64,000 bases of DNA, from positions 13,567,001-13,631,000 of the forward strand of contig JABWDB010000005.1 in the NCBI GenBank assembly GCA_019614645.1, given 5' to 3'. The notes under the pieces were generated by a model. That model saw only the letters and a program-made list of their open reading frames with translations, did no database searches and was not told where the DNA came from. The translations under genes were made by a program, and so were the position numbers. Below, one piece after another: positions 11,049-24,245 of the stretch. Source of the stretch: Stratiolaelaps scimitus. Lineage: Eukaryota; Arthropoda; Arachnida; Mesostigmata; Laelapidae. The number at the start of each line of letters is the position of its first letter. Positions within the stretch are counted from its first letter, which is position 1.

Positions 11049-11903
11049 TCATGTTAATTCTAACGAATGTAACTGAAAGCAACGCCGATATGTAAATGCA
11101 GAGAGCGACTTTCGTCTAAGCCGGCGCACCGTTGCACACGTACGCGCTACGTACGCTCTTCGGTCGTCGCTGGGGGGGGGCTGTAGCAGATGTCGCGACG
11201 CAAAACACTGCCGTCGCTCAAGCCAATCTTCGGTGCTATGCACCCACGGAGGCCCACGAGAACGCGCACGCCGATGAATTCGCCAAATGATTACAGTCAA
11301 ACAGCAGCGGCGGCGGCGGCGGTGGCGGCGGTGGCGGCGGCAGCCGTAGCGATCACAGCGAAAACTGAGGAAAATTCAGGAAAACAGAGCCGCGAGTGGT
11401 GCGATGAGATACGAACACGAACTGAGCTGATTTCGTTGTCTCTTTCGCCGCTGCTCTTCACGTTGAAGCTGTCATGGCGGACGCTCGTGGCAAGTGGCGC
11501 GCCATCGTGTGTGTTTTGTCACGTTGTTTTTATTGTTGATGATGTCCGTCTCGGTTACACCGAGTGCGGCTGCGGCGGCGGGGGGCAGCGGCGGCGGCGG
11601 CCATTCCATCGGCGAGTTAACAACACCATTGCAATAACCCCTTCTTGCGTGTTGGCGTCTTGTTGCGACGGCATAAAGCACCGGGTAGCATCTGTGCATG
11701 TGAACACGGGTCCGTCGGAGTGTTTGTGGGTCAGTAAGTGCACGGCCAGAACAGACGACTCGGATAGCGCCGTCATGGTATATATATATATATATATATG
11801 TGTGTGTCTGTGTGTGTGTATCTACAGGACGGCACCGACGCTAAAATATGCACGTACATTGACACAATACAATTTATTCAAGCAGACGTTGCGGCTGGAG
11901 TAG
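11049..11903 (+). other. GC-rich island with Ala-coding triplet repeat
   Basis: The 237-codon frame 11190-11903 is the longest in the window. It contains an Ala/Val run from a GCG/GTG repeat (about 11303-11350), a GGC repeat, and at its end an (AT)n/(GT)n tract that would encode Tyr-Ile repeats. Reading through simple sequence, with open minus frames at 11472-11776, argues against one real protein. The first part (M-S-R-R-K-T-L-P-S-L-K-P-I-F) could be a short exon or 5' UTR. It is annotated as an island only. Confidence 0.2.
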
Positions 11904-14900
11904 GCGATCCAGTCTGATCTAGCGAGCAAGTCTCGCTCGGAGAGATAGAGCGAGAGAGAGAGAGAGAGAGACGGTCAATGAGACGAACGTCGAACAACGC
12001 CAACGGTCAGCGAAGCAGAGGCTAAACAGAACGTTCGTAGGCCACCGGCACCGTCGTGACACGTCGCTGGTTGTGGTGATGCACTGCTCGTTGCGCGATA
12101 CGTTTGTAGCTTTAAATACTACTCCGAAAAAGATACCCGTTTTAGAATTTAGACACGAAAAAATCTAGGATCTAGGATTATACTGACCCTGTGTACGGAG
12201 CATAGCGGACATTCTTTAATGGGAATAGATCTATGGGAATGAATTGAACCGGCGGAGGATTGAACAACGCGACCAGCGACCAGCATAGAAACAGAGAGAA
12301 AGAGAGAGAGAGAGGCAGGCGGAAAAGCAAAAGCTTAGCAGTGCCATAAAGAAAGTATGTATATGGGAGCCATCGAAGTAGATGTCAGACGAAGCCAGAA
12401 GATTAGAGCTAAATTTAGAAGGCAGAATCGAATAACAGAGAGCGGGTATTTTCTATAATAAATCAGGTGGATTTGGGGGATTTCGCTCCGGTGGACGTGG
12501 AACGATCGCCCTCCGACGATATTATCGAGTGAGGGGATATGTTTGCCTGTGTGCCTGTAAGTGTATGTATATATATATATATATATATATTAGATCCGTT
12601 TCATAAGAAAATATCGACATACGTCAGATAAATAACTGTCGTGGAGGCTCAAATTCGATACATGGATACGATTAAGTGGCAGACCACTACGTTTCGCGGA
12701 GAAGTTACCTTTTGAATATTCATTGAAAGATGTTCGCCTCCTTTTAGTGGGTCGGATCCCTCAACAATCACAATAGACGTTCGTCGTTGCAATTATAGAT
12801 ACATCTGCCCGGGAGTAGGTGACGAAAGTCAGGTAACTCCCATGTAGCACAAGCTGCCACCGTGGCTGTTTTCTGAGGGCGTCTCACTATTTTTCCAAGT
12901 AGACCTTGAAGTTCAGCAAAGCTCGATTCGTCAATGAAGTAGTCGACATTCAAAACGACGTTCAAAGTTCGTCAAGCGGAATAGTTGCAGTCGGAGTAAA
13001 GTTGGTGGTATGTCGATCCGCTTGGACAGGAGTTGGACGCGTGATTATCCTCTAGCAGTATGATTGAGGCACTTCAATCAAAGTGTTGATTTCCAAATGT
13101 TGCACACATGTCTGCCCTAAATCGAACCCATTCTCATCGTTGTTGTTCGCTGTTCGACACTCTCGACAAATACATTTCGACCACACAGAATCAAAGCGGT
13201 GTGAACGCACTGGCTGGGCCTATTGCACAGGTGGTAGCATCAAGGGTCAAGCTGGCAGAGGGTCACTATACTGCTGGTTCATCCGGCAGGCGGAATTTTT
13301 TACTGGCTGACCGCTGGTAATGTCGATAGCTGACCACCGAGTTTGGATAAACGGTATATATTGCATTGGCAGTATGTACTCGCACGAGTGGCATCTCTCA
13401 TACTCTGTTGACCTGTTGTGAGCTAGTATCTCGTCTCCATCTGCTTGAAATCACATAGTGCTCGCGCAATATAGTTTCCCGAGTGCTAAAAACCACGCTG
13501 AAATCCTCAAAACGCCGCGCGCGTTTGGAGGACATCAATCTCTTCTCAACTTTGGACCAAACTACTGCCGATTAAAATCCACCATTGCCTGTATTCCCCT
13601 CAAGTGTTATTCATTTCATATATCGTTATCAGCAGTTGCATTAATCAGCGCTAGTGGACCGTAGAAAGAGCACTCGGTGCGTGTAAACAAAATACTGTTC
13701 CTGTGTGAGTTGTTGTCTAGCGTTTTTTTTTATGTTGCAGTATAGATGTGGCTTTGTCAGAGCGACTTGAGACAATTGTTTATGACATAGTGAAGCTCAA
13801 GGCTATTTTCGAGTTCCACTTCAAGTCATTGAGTGGCTGGCGTTGTTGCCTGCTCTATTTTAGGTCTGACTCCGTTGTTCTCCCGTAATAACATGAAGCA
13901 ACAAATTTGTGTATATATATATATAAGCCTATATGTTATAGAAATTTCTCTTCATCGACAGTGCATTGAGTCGCAATATATTTTGCGATCAAGATATTAC
14001 TGCCATGTATTACTTCTGTGTCATTTGAATGGACATCAACACTCAGAGTATATGGTCGTAAAAGTAGCAATGAAAATCGTTTTATTATCATCACTAATAG
14101 CTTAATATTGGCAAAGGCATCTCTGGACGATACTAATAATAATAATAATAATAATAAAGGTATCTCTTCTAATGTATACAATAATTAACGAATTCGTTGG
14201 TGACAGGGTGTCACACCGAAGCGTCATGGTCACTCCCGGATGAGGCGATGACATTATCTCTTCGTCTCACAGCGAGGAAAAGACGCTGCCGAAGGAAAGA
14301 CGTCGCGCGCTTTCCCTCTAATCGTTACTTCTCCATATTCGGCATATTCCCGATGGGCAATGGAAAGTTTCATCCTCATCGCAGTCGGCATAACCACAAT
14401 TATAACATCAGTCGGTACTCGATCACTGCGTTTGGCACAGCCTACGATCGTGTTGCGTTCCCATAGAGTACAACTACAGCTACTACTACTACTACCACTG
14501 CCACACGCTGACAGTACCCGACCCACTAGATTTTGGCTTTTTAATCATTAATCCAATAGAAATACTCTCAAACGCTCCCGCCTGGAAGAAATTGAACACG
14601 AATCAAAAGGAAGTGAGATAGACGAGAGTGGAGGCAAGATCAAAGTCGACCGCATCGTTCTGAGTGGTGCCCGCTGGCAGCATGACAGCCTGCATGCGTC
14701 ACCTATATGAAATTGATGAACGCTATGCTCCAAATGATTCTCTCTATCATTTCTCTTTCGTTGATTTCTGGTGGCCTCTATTTTTTTCGGAGACAACGGA
14801 AGTTCGCCAGCGTCCGTCGGCGGAATCACAATGAGACGTAACTGAATGAATAGGAAATCGTGATCGAGGCGTTTGGCGATAAACGACGATTTATAAAGAT

Positions 14901-15850
14901 TTCAACAATTGTGTCGATGGCTATAATCGGTGACGTGCGAGACAGACACGCACACCACAACACACGATCTCTCTTCCGATAATAACACTGAATCTTCGAC
15001 ATATTCACTTGAAGATGTACGGCGGTAATTTTTTTGTGGCGTTCTATGATAATCTGGATTAGTTCTCTCTCTCTCTCTCTCTCTTTCTCTCGTTTTTCAT
15101 GGTCACCAATGTCCACACACACACACATATATATATACATACATACAGCCACGCATGGCAACCTTAATGCAATTTAAACAGTACGAGATGCATACACACA
15201 CACACCCGCCAACATTCGATCGTGCAATAGTCGCTGGTCACCTCCCAAGCAGTTACCAGGCGATTGATTCCAATGGATATTTCTATGCGGCTCTCGACTG
15301 CCTTCTTTCCGTCTCGATCTGCTTCTATCTCTTTCTCTCTGTCTCTCTCTCTCTCTGTCGTTTGCGTAGACTAGAGTTGCACGGGATTTCGTCGATGCCA
15401 TCGAGCCCGGTGGCGTGGTGCATCCGTGTGGGTGCTGCAGCCGGAGCTGGACGGGTTCGATCGCCACCGTTGCACATTTGCATTTAAAGAGGGGTCCGTC
15501 TTAAGGGCTCATACCAAAGGCAATTCCGCGGACGTTTAAACGTTCAAGGCTGGGAGTCAGCCTGAAAATATTAGGATTCTATCAATGGTATACTCTATCC
15601 CTCCCTGCTTGCCTGCCTGGCCGTTTTCCTGCCGTGCGCTGCATGTGCTCTCTCTCTCTCGAAATCCTACAAAGGCGCGTTTAAAGGCGAACCCAACACT
15701 TTCTACCATCGCCAGCAGCAGTGTCCACATTGCGGCCAAAATTCAGTTTTCTTCCTTGCGATTCCTTCTTCCTTGACTCCCTCTACCCTGCTCCGATGAT
15801 TTGTATTGATATTGCTTCCTAGGCGCGCTTGGCACAACGGGACAGGGTGG

Positions 15851-15866
15851 AATAATAATAATAATA

Positions 15867-15912
<46 letters not shown>

Positions 15913-15916
15913 TTAT
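15851..15916. repeat. (AAT)n/(ATT)n self-complementary tract
   Basis: About six AAT units run directly into about fifteen ATT units, with one interruption (TTTTT at 15900-15905). The junction is a perfect inverted repeat able to form a cruciform or RNA hairpin. Confidence 0.85.
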
Positions 15917-17056
15917 AGTGACAGCTGCAAACACAGGCAGACATCGACATATACCTTTACGGATTAAAAACAGCATCGATAGCGGCCACCATTGCCATCG
16001 TTGAGATGGTAGCCGAGAGTGAACTCTTAACATAGTTCCATGTGATGCCGCTTGATATTGTTCGATTATTGTTGTTGTTGTTGTTATTCTACCCTCTAAA
16101 TGTGCAGTGAACATTCGCACTAATAATAATAATACTAGTATTAATAATAAACAGCAAACATTCTAATGTAGTATTAGTAGTCATGGTGGAAGAATTAATC
16201 GCAATGATAATCACCAGCCTCTGTCTACAGCCAGTCAGAAGACTCCCGGAAACGTCGTCAGAGAAAAGCAGGTCTCATATCCACTATGGGGCGACGACAA
16301 AGAAGGCGCTGGCATTCTGCTGCTGCTGTTGCTGCGGCAGCTAAACGTAACACGATGTCCACCAGAATCGGCGCGGATGGCAATAGACGGGAATAAGACG
16401 ACAATAAGAAGAGTTGTCATCGACACGGTAAACAAATGCATCTGGGCGTGTACTGTATTTATGTATATATGCCTGTATATCCGTTGGGTATGGATTCGCT
16501 AGACAGCCAACCATGGCCGATGTCACTTCTCTGACAGTTCGAGAGGCTAGATCGCAGCTGCCCGACTATCACAGTCAGTCTCTGCTACGTCGACCGTCTC
16601 GACGCGAAATCTAAACAAAACTCTTTGCTATATGTCTGTCAATTTCATCTACAGGCGACAGTTCTCGAGCAGGCGCCAATCTTTCATCGCGATTGGTCAA
16701 ACAGCTCCCGAATGACTGATAGGGTTCCGTGAACATTTGGTCAGGCGCAAGAAACTGGCCAGATGTCACGAGATGAACTTATAGCTTGACTGCTTGGCCT
16801 ATTGCTGTACTTCTTTTACTGGATAGTGATCCGTCTGTGGTGATATGATGAACGGATGGAAACGGTATGAAGAAATAATGAGTACGTAAGCGCATGGACG
16901 CGATGGACGTACATGGAAGAACATATATATATATATATATATATTGCGTCGGTGCGACAGACTGTCCTGCGAGTTAGCCGTTTGTAAAATTAAACCTGCT
17001 AATTGGTTCTAATGTTGATTGCCTTTTTCATGGCTGCACTTTTATCATAAGCTTAC

Positions 17057-17209
17057 CTTTGAAATTTTTGTCAAATTTCGTTAATTCCTCATGGTATTCG
17101 TCGATGAAGCGAAGCTTCTGCCGCATTGCATGCGGAGCTTGCCCCACCAATCGCTGTTGAAGATCCCGTGGACAGCAGGAAACCTGGCCGCCGCACAAAT
17201 CACCATCAT
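17057..17209 (-). CDS. glypican-like protein (dally / GPC3-5 class), second coding exon
   Basis: This 153-nt exon is flanked by TTGCACTGCGTATTTCAG at its 5' side and AAAG|GTAAGC at its 3' side. It reads as 2 + 150 + 1 bases, in phase with exon 1. It starts with a split Asp codon, then D-G-D-L-C-G-G-Q-V-S-C-C-P-R-D-L-Q-Q-R-L, and continues as a charged amphipathic stretch ending F-D-K-N-F-K. Glypicans share an N-terminal motif of Leu, Cys, a few residues, then Thr/Ser-Cys-Cys. After the CC pair the GPC3/GPC5/dally group tends to show R-x-(L/M)-x-x-(R/K), then Ala and Met on a helix; this exon fits that spacing. Glypicans are GPI-anchored cell-surface heparan sulfate proteoglycan cores that modulate Wnt, Hedgehog and BMP signals. 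The later Cys-rich signature, glycosaminoglycan sites and GPI tail are not seen here, so the gene continues beyond the left edge. Exon confidence is high; family confidence is moderate. Confidence 0.7.
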
Positions 17210-17325
17210 CTGAAATACGCAGTGCAATAGTGGTGTATTAGACAATGTGACGACGTTAGACTTCTCTCCCTCTCTCTCTCGGTAGAGAGATTCCGAGTTT
17301 TGTCGGCGTCAGTTTTTTTTTGGAG

Positions 17326-17396
17326 CACCCACGACTATGTAGGTGGCAAGTTTATTAAGGCAAAATAAACTTGCCACCCGCAAAGTATCGTGGGTG
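17326..17396. repeat. long hairpin (inverted repeat) near glypican exon 2
   Basis: Left arm CACCCACGA pairs with TCGTGGGTG (9 bp). After an asymmetric internal loop, GGTGGCAAGTTTATT pairs perfectly with AATAAACTTGCCACC (15 bp), closing a 7-nt loop at 17357-17363. The 71-nt fold resembles a small precursor hairpin or a tiny inverted-repeat element. It lies in intron 1, 117 bp upstream of the exon 2 acceptor. Confidence 0.8.
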
Positions 17397-20300
17397 GTAA
17401 GAAGACTCAGACCTCGAAGAAGACTAGTATACAGAAGCTCACATTCAATTCTGACGTACAAAGGTAGGCATGTATTATACATTCAACCCTAGTCTGCTAG
17501 ACTTCGTCTGCATTGCAAATGATCCAGGCTGGGTCGAACGACACACGCACACACACAGTAAGGGTTTGTCCGGTGTGTTTCGTGTTTATTCACAAAAAGC
17601 AGCTCGCACAACAAGCAAACGGCCTAGTTGTTGGCCGATCAACAACTACTGGCCCAGATTAGAATTCTCCAGCATCATATTTTCATCATTGCTGTCGTCA
17701 ACTCTGGACAAGACAGCCGTTGTTGCTGCCGTCATATTGCACAGCAATAGTGGTAGTAGTGGCAGTAGCAATCGCGGCAGTAGTTCCTGATGCACGAGGC
17801 GGACGCACTAGAGAGAACTGGGGAGACCTGCAGCCGCCAGCAACAGCGGGGACCGCTGGCTATTTTCGGCCTATTTGGAGCAGGTCTATGTCAGACTGCG
17901 TCTGAGAACGCGTGCCCGCAATGCATATGTGGAAGCGTACACTTTGTGCGAGTTTGCGCCCTGCCGCCGCTTCGTGCGACTGAGCGAGGCGCGAGTGAGC
18001 CACTCCTCGAGATGGAAGTCGCTTAATGAAAACCGCGAGATATTCCTACTCAGATAGCCCAGCCTTCCTGCTCTGCGTGCTATTCATTCGGCACGCAAGC
18101 CACGTGGGAACAGAGCGCCCAGAGGAAGGTCACCTCTGAGCGTCACGATTGGATGCCGTTTCCGAATCGGCAGAAGAACCTTAGCTTTCTGAGTGCTTGC
18201 TTTGGCACGAGTGGCAGGCCAACGTCACTCTCAACAAGTCCTTCATATATTGACTAGTATTTATTGGCTTATTGCGTTTCGGGAAGTGACCCGAGGCGAA
18301 AACGAAACGCGCAGATTTCGAGGGCCCAGGTAGGCGAGCGGCAACTTAGCGGGAACGCGTTATGGGCCAGGCTTGTACGGGGTACTTATGGCGAAGTGAT
18401 ATCATAGACGGATCATGGGTTTCTTGTCCCCTTCCACTCGCACTATCTAACAAGCGCGATACTTCGTAATACACCGAAGCTAAGCTCGCTTGTTTTGGAC
18501 CAGAAACGTCGGCCTCTTGGGACATATATATATATATATATACCAGATGACAAACTAAAATAAAGCAGACCTGGACATAAAGTTGTGTTCTATAATACGA
18601 TATCTATCCGATTCGACTCGTGTCTGTTTAATCCTACCGCTTCAGTTCGGTGACTCAAGACGGCCTGGGCAAGTCAATAAACACCTTTTGTATAGTCCAA
18701 ACACTGCCGACTACTACAACATAAATATGTATAATATATCGCTAGGTATATGCATGCGGTTGTTGTTTCTTGTGAGTATGTCGATATTTCATCTCTTTAA
18801 CGTCATTATATAATACTCTAACGTAACGCCGACACCTCTCGAACGCAGTCGGGAGATGGGAGGGCAAAAAACGCGAACAGGCTAAGGAGGACCTCCTCAA
18901 GGGGATAACAATCATATTCGGCCCGTGTTTTAATGTTAGCGAGACCATATCCATATATCGTGTAATTATGCCGAAGACAGAGGGAATTGGTTGTATGGTT
19001 TTGAGAGAATAGTTGTGAAAAACGCGCCTACCGAAAATGCGTATCCGTACAAAGGCCAGATCCTCTTGTCCAGATCTTATCTTTATGATGTGCATGTGTG
19101 TGTGTGTGTACCTGCTTCGTCGTGTTACAAATATGCTGTACTTCTACGGAACATTAGCACTAGAAGACTGACTTTAAGCATCACCGTTCGCATGGGCTGG
19201 CGTTTCACTCCCTTTGATTTATAGCAGGCGACATTCTCGATACTACCATGTACGTATACTCGAATGGTGTTGTCGTCGTCGTTGGACGCTATGCCGTGGG
19301 GCCGTTCTCATCCCGCCGGCGAAGTCTGTTGCCGAAGAAACTATGAAAAACATACACTCAGACATACGCACACATATCTACTTGTGGATTTTTTTTATAT
19401 AATGCGCAACCTCAAACATCAGCATGGTTTGTGACCGTAATCCCATTTTGAGGTAGGAGCTTCCGTTGGCTACGAACAACGAACGCCAAACGTGCTACCA
19501 AAGCAGGAAGAAGAACGACACGAGATTAAGGCGAAAGTTAAATCATTGCATTCGAATCTGGCGAAGCGAACCACTATCCTCAAAAGGAAAGACGGCCTTG
19601 GCTAGGGCGATCCGGTTACCTCGGTCATACTGAACTGTACCGCCGAGCCTTATCCTCAGTTCAAGGGTATTTATCGTTGTTGAGTATGTGTTATTTGTGG
19701 CCGCCAAAAGCGAAGATAATATCAAAAATGAACAAACTGTTTTTGCCTCGCAAATGCTGCCAGACGCATTAGGGCTATATCGAACTCGCAGAAAGCAACA
19801 AGCAACAACAGGAAACAAATAGACCTTTTGTCGCCAGAAATCTGGAAATTCCTGCCCTGGCTCATTATACAATACTATGTCCAATAGTTGTTTTGACAAG
19901 CCATAGGTGTTCAACGAAGCCCAGGTCGTGAGAACGTGCCACCGGGATTCATTGGGTTTTTTCACTATATGTAGCCTTTCATTTAGCAAGGTGGTCGATA
20001 AAGCTCGGCTTTGTATCGCAATGGTTGGGTTGATGCGTATTTTTGTTACGTATCGAGCTGATTGTGTCCAAGATAAAGAAGGGCACTTTGTGAGTTCGTT
20101 CACCTTTCGAGAAAAAAACTATACCAGTACATTATTCTTTTGATGCGTGTTAACCGTCTGACTCAATGAATATGCGTTTCCATACAATTTTACAGAGGCA
20201 GCAACAGCACTCTTCGCTCAGAGACGGCTCGGAAGCGCCGAGCACCCCTTGAGAGAAGAGACATCTCATGGATTTGCTAAACTCGCTTAGGGATGACAAA

Positions 20301-21153
20301 TTGTCTATTGTATTATGACATACAGACATACAGGGCCAAATGGAGGAGTCCGGTCCGCGAACAACATCGGCTCCGACATGTGCTGACGCTGTAGTGCGAC
20401 ACACACACACACACACTCAATTTGCTACCGTAACCTCCTCATGGGGGAATATAAATGCCTGGGAAAGAGCAGACGCAATCGACCGTCGAGCAACGAGGCA
20501 GTCGAGCAGCTGAGCAAGCATCAAGCAGGCCGACGGAGGACATTTGTCGATCATCAGTTAACTGCTGTTAGCACACCCAACATTGCCAAATATACCTCTT
20601 TTCCAAGGGCTAAAAACTTTCAGCACCAATATTGCCGGAGCCAGGTGTGTTTAGAGATTGACGGGGCTTAATAGTTACACTTGATTTAAGAAAGAAGATC
20701 CTTGATTTACTTCGACAACGCGTGGGTGCGACCGTCCCTGGCGTTTCCACAGCGCCAACCTGTACCTCATAGCGAGTTGCTTCAGTGAGACTCTGTACTC
20801 GCTTTTGTACACTATAGCCCCTGGTGATTGAACACTTTTCGGTCACGATAATTGCAGCCTATATAATTTAATTTGTTCAACTGAAAGGTCTATGCTCCTT
20901 GGCAGCACAGCCATAAAGTTCGTCAACGGCAGCGTTTTAGCGTTCGGTGCGTTTTCTACGTGCGCATCCGTACAAGCAGCCCTTGCTAACTTATTGTCTA
21001 CTTCAGAGTCTGCACTTTTTTACAATGCTTGACTTCTCGATATGTGCAGTGTATGCTTTATATATTGATATATCAGAGTGATGTCCCTTACCACAATGAT
21101 ATTAAGAATAAGAAGACGACATTTTTACCACCTCGTCCGTTCACCCATTGTTG

Positions 21154-21159
<6 letters not shown>

Positions 21160-21202
<43 letters not shown>
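21160..21202. repeat. (TA)n microsatellite
   Basis: Uninterrupted alternating TA of about 43 bp. Confidence 0.95.
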
Positions 21203-21206
<4 letters not shown>

Positions 21207-22503
21207 AGTAATGCTCGTGCTCTTGGAACCTGTTTATATTTTGTGGTCGACACAGTCGTGGCCTGTGTAGTTTGCGACGATGCCGGCGTCATGTTCCATA
21301 TATTTATGTCGACCAAGAAGGTACTTGGTGTTCCGGAGACGACGCTACTTGTTAATCTCTAGGAGCGACCCAAGCGTTCGACAACGACATGAAAGTCACT
21401 TATTGTGTCGCTATTATTACAATTATTGTATATATATATATATATATCTATATAATCAAGAGGCTCGCTTGTTTCGGGTCTTTGTGTTCCCGCCCTTCCG
21501 TTGATTTCATTCGCGTGTTCATCAAATGACACGGAACAGCTGACACAGACAGCGCTGGCAGCGTCGGCGGCGGCGGCGGCGGCAGCAGGAACAACAGCAA
21601 CAACAAGCACAATGCCGAGGTTGAACCGCCACCGCGCTAAACAGAGGAAATAACGACAAGGCTCTTGCTGCTTCTACACCAACAAGCTGCTGTTTCGCTC
21701 TCTCGCTCTCTCTGTCTAGCCCTACTAAGTCGAGTAAGTAGTTGAATAGAGCTCATAGGTTTGGCTGAGACGGTGGCGGATGCGGCTAAATGTCTGATGA
21801 TACGTTTCTTTCTTTTGCTTCGTCAGCTCTATATCTATCTATTGCATCTATCTAAAAATTGTATGGGAGATATGGGACGCTTCGAGTTAGCGTGCTACAA
21901 GTGAACCATGAATATATATATATATATATATATATATTGCACAATATGGCATATCAGTGCGCTCTTATTTATCATTATTAATATTACTTCACAGATATTA
22001 TCCAAGTGTGCATTTCATGGCCGACCAACACCTGAGAGATTGTGAACAAACATTACAGTATGTTTGCGTACACCTCTCGTAACCAGGTCAAAGGCAGAGG
22101 TTGTTGCACTGCACATAGCAGCAGCTCCATATGTAATAGTTAGCTCCAAGGTGACCCAATCGTAGCAATTGTAATCATATGTAGCAGTCGTCATGTAGCC
22201 ACAATGCAACAGCCGCAATACCACAAATATCACAGGGACGCCGGCGAACGTCAGACCACATTGTCATTTCTTCTTCGTTAGAGATGCTGTCAAGCTTCAA
22301 GGTAACTAACGGCGCTCTCCACCTAACGACGAGGGCGGCTTCGGCTGAACTTTCAATTGCACATTCCACCACTGGGAGAAAACTGCTGCTCAGTGGCAAC
22401 AAGCAACCCGACGACCTAAACAAACCCAATAAAGAACAATAATAATAATACAGTGTATGCATTGTGCAGTAAATGAACATTGTGGGTCTGTACACGCCTT
22501 TAG

Positions 22504-22680
22504 AATGCTACATTGTGCATAGAACGTGTGTCAGAATACCGCGAAGTAGAAACAGTGGAAGGAGGCTGGCTGGCTGCTGCCGCTGCCGCCACCTCCTCGA
22601 TCGGCTCGGACCTCGACGGCGACCACCGGGTGACCGGGTGGAGTCTCGCGGGGAAGGCCCACGTCCCGGCAGAGTCATGA
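22504..22680 (+). CDS. candidate terminal exon (unrecognised)
   Basis: TCTGTACACGCCTTTAG precedes an open frame of 58 codons ending in TGA at 22678-22680. The segment from 22519 reads I-E-R-V-S-E-Y-R-E-V-E-T-V-E-G-G-W-L, an Ala run, then a part rich in Gly/Asp with very high GC3. The minus strand is also open over the GC-rich half. No AATAAA is close. Support is codon bias plus one modest acceptor. Confidence 0.25.
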   Translation, partial: NATLCIERVSEYREVETVEGGWLAAAAAATSSIGSDLDGDHRVTGWSLAGKAHVPAES

Positions 22681-24208
22681 ATGTCTAACCACTACGAGGA
22701 TGACCACCACGACGCCTCCGGCAGAAGCAGCACCAGCAGAGAGAGTACAGCATAGTAGAGTCGGCGTTGCGCACGAGAATGATGCACAGTTCGGGATAGG
22801 AGACAGTCAGTCAGTGGCAAGTGCAATTGTTCTGCTCCTGCTGTCGGTCGGTTACGGAAGAGGGAGCGACAGACAGATGCGAGGGAGAGAGAGAGAGAGA
22901 GAGAGCCAGGTGGTCTAACGGCGTCCTGCCACGTGAAGCTCGCCATAGAGCAGGTTAGACAATTTCCACTCCAAATTCTACAGATCCCTGCCGTTTCCAG
23001 CCATCCGACTGCCATCGCAAGTGACAGCGAGTTCAACAAGTTCAAACCCGTAAGGCTTCGACTCGGTGAAGCAGCCTGTGCGAGTCGGAAAGAAACAAAA
23101 ATGATTGGAGTGACAGCGAGAGAGAAAGAGAGAGAGAGAGTTCAATTAGTTTCTCGAACTCGAGATTCCTTGGAGGTTGGCACCCCAGACAATCTACCAT
23201 GTCACTATGTTTTCGCAGCACGAGCGTTACAATCCCGACTAGATACACTAGAGCATAGGCAGCGATCGATGCACGATAACGTCAATTATGTCGAATTATG
23301 TCGCGAGAGAGAGAGAGCGTGCCCTAGGTGTTGTCATCAATCGTCGCAGCGGTAGCGAAGTGTCGCGACGAGTGGCCAAGACGAGGAGATGCCACCAAAG
23401 GCACGCGTGTTAGTAATGCGAATGCAATTGTCCTTCGTGATTACGATTCATCGATCCACCTTCGAGCTGTCCAAAAAGTAGAAAAACAAACACACAAAAG
23501 CTTACACCAGTAGCAAACGGTATTAGCTTACAATACAAGGTGGACACTGCTGTATAAATGGGCAAGCTCATCTCGATACTGCGCCAGGACCAGGCAGGCC
23601 GCGCGATGTGTACATCTCGGAGCGACGCCTGTTGGGCGATCACTGACTGACAATGTTTCACTATCGAATTTTTCATCAGACCAGACCCCGCGACCCCCGC
23701 GTCCATTTCTGGGTCGACCGCGCGTTTATTTTTCCCACAGGAGTGACCGCCGGTTGTGTGTACGGCCAGTCCAGCTTTCTTTCGAATAAATGTGCATGGT
23801 GTCGTACACAAACATATTCTATTTTTGTGCAAATACCGAGCGTATGAGTCTCTCTTGCTCTCTCGCCCTGTCGTGGGTCCGTTATCCGTTTCCGTAAAGT
23901 AAAAACGCTCCATAGTACTATCTCATCAAGGTGACGTGTCGCGCTCAAGGAAGACGAGGACGAATGGCACACGGCACAGCGAAGCTGATTTCGTGGCTCG
24001 GTACCGTCGGGCTCCCACTGCTCGGACATGCGACCAGTATATGCTATCAGCACCGTAGATCGCCACGCAGCAGAGGCAGCAGCGGCGTAACGCGGTGAAA
24101 TGAACGTGTTATGTGTGGCATTTTGCTCCATAAAGAGATTTGAACACCAAGAAAAACACATCAGCAGAAACTAAGGAGACGTATAGCTGCCAAGATGATA
24201 AGAAGTCT

Positions 24209-24213
<5 letters not shown>

Positions 24214-24243
<30 letters not shown>
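24214..24243. repeat. (TA)n microsatellite
   Basis: Uninterrupted TA of about 30 bp. Confidence 0.9.

Positions 24244-24245
<2 letters not shown>

Larger units (their letters stand above)
8379..17056. other. presumed intron with simple repeats, no supported exon
   Basis: This should be part of the intron left of glypican exon 2. It holds (CA)n near 8565-8580, (TTG/CTG)n at about 9080-9104, GA tracts near 10045-10085, 11950-11971 and 12297-12315, TA tracts near 11778-11799, 12569-12590 and 16923-16945, a CT tract at about 15063-15088, the 9880 hairpin and the 11.0-11.9 kb GC island. I looked on minus for a glypican core exon and found none. Confidence 0.4.

Noticed and set aside
11190..11903. 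237-codon ORF as a complete gene
   Set aside because: Its length depends on reading through GCG, GGC and (TA)n/(GT)n simple repeats. Opposite frames are also open.
12768..12965. Minus frame with N-V-D-Y-F-I-D-E-S-S-F-A-E-L-Q-G-L-L-G-K as a glypican core exon
   Set aside because: A stop lies just upstream with no AG acceptor between it and the segment, so it cannot be an internal exon.
17790..18257. Overlapping coding-like frames (17790-18026, 17875-18057, 18030-18257)
   Set aside because: Three plus frames and one minus frame all look plausible in the same GC-rich patch, which signals chance openness. The acceptor at 18053 (TATTCCTACTCAG) is the only supporting site.
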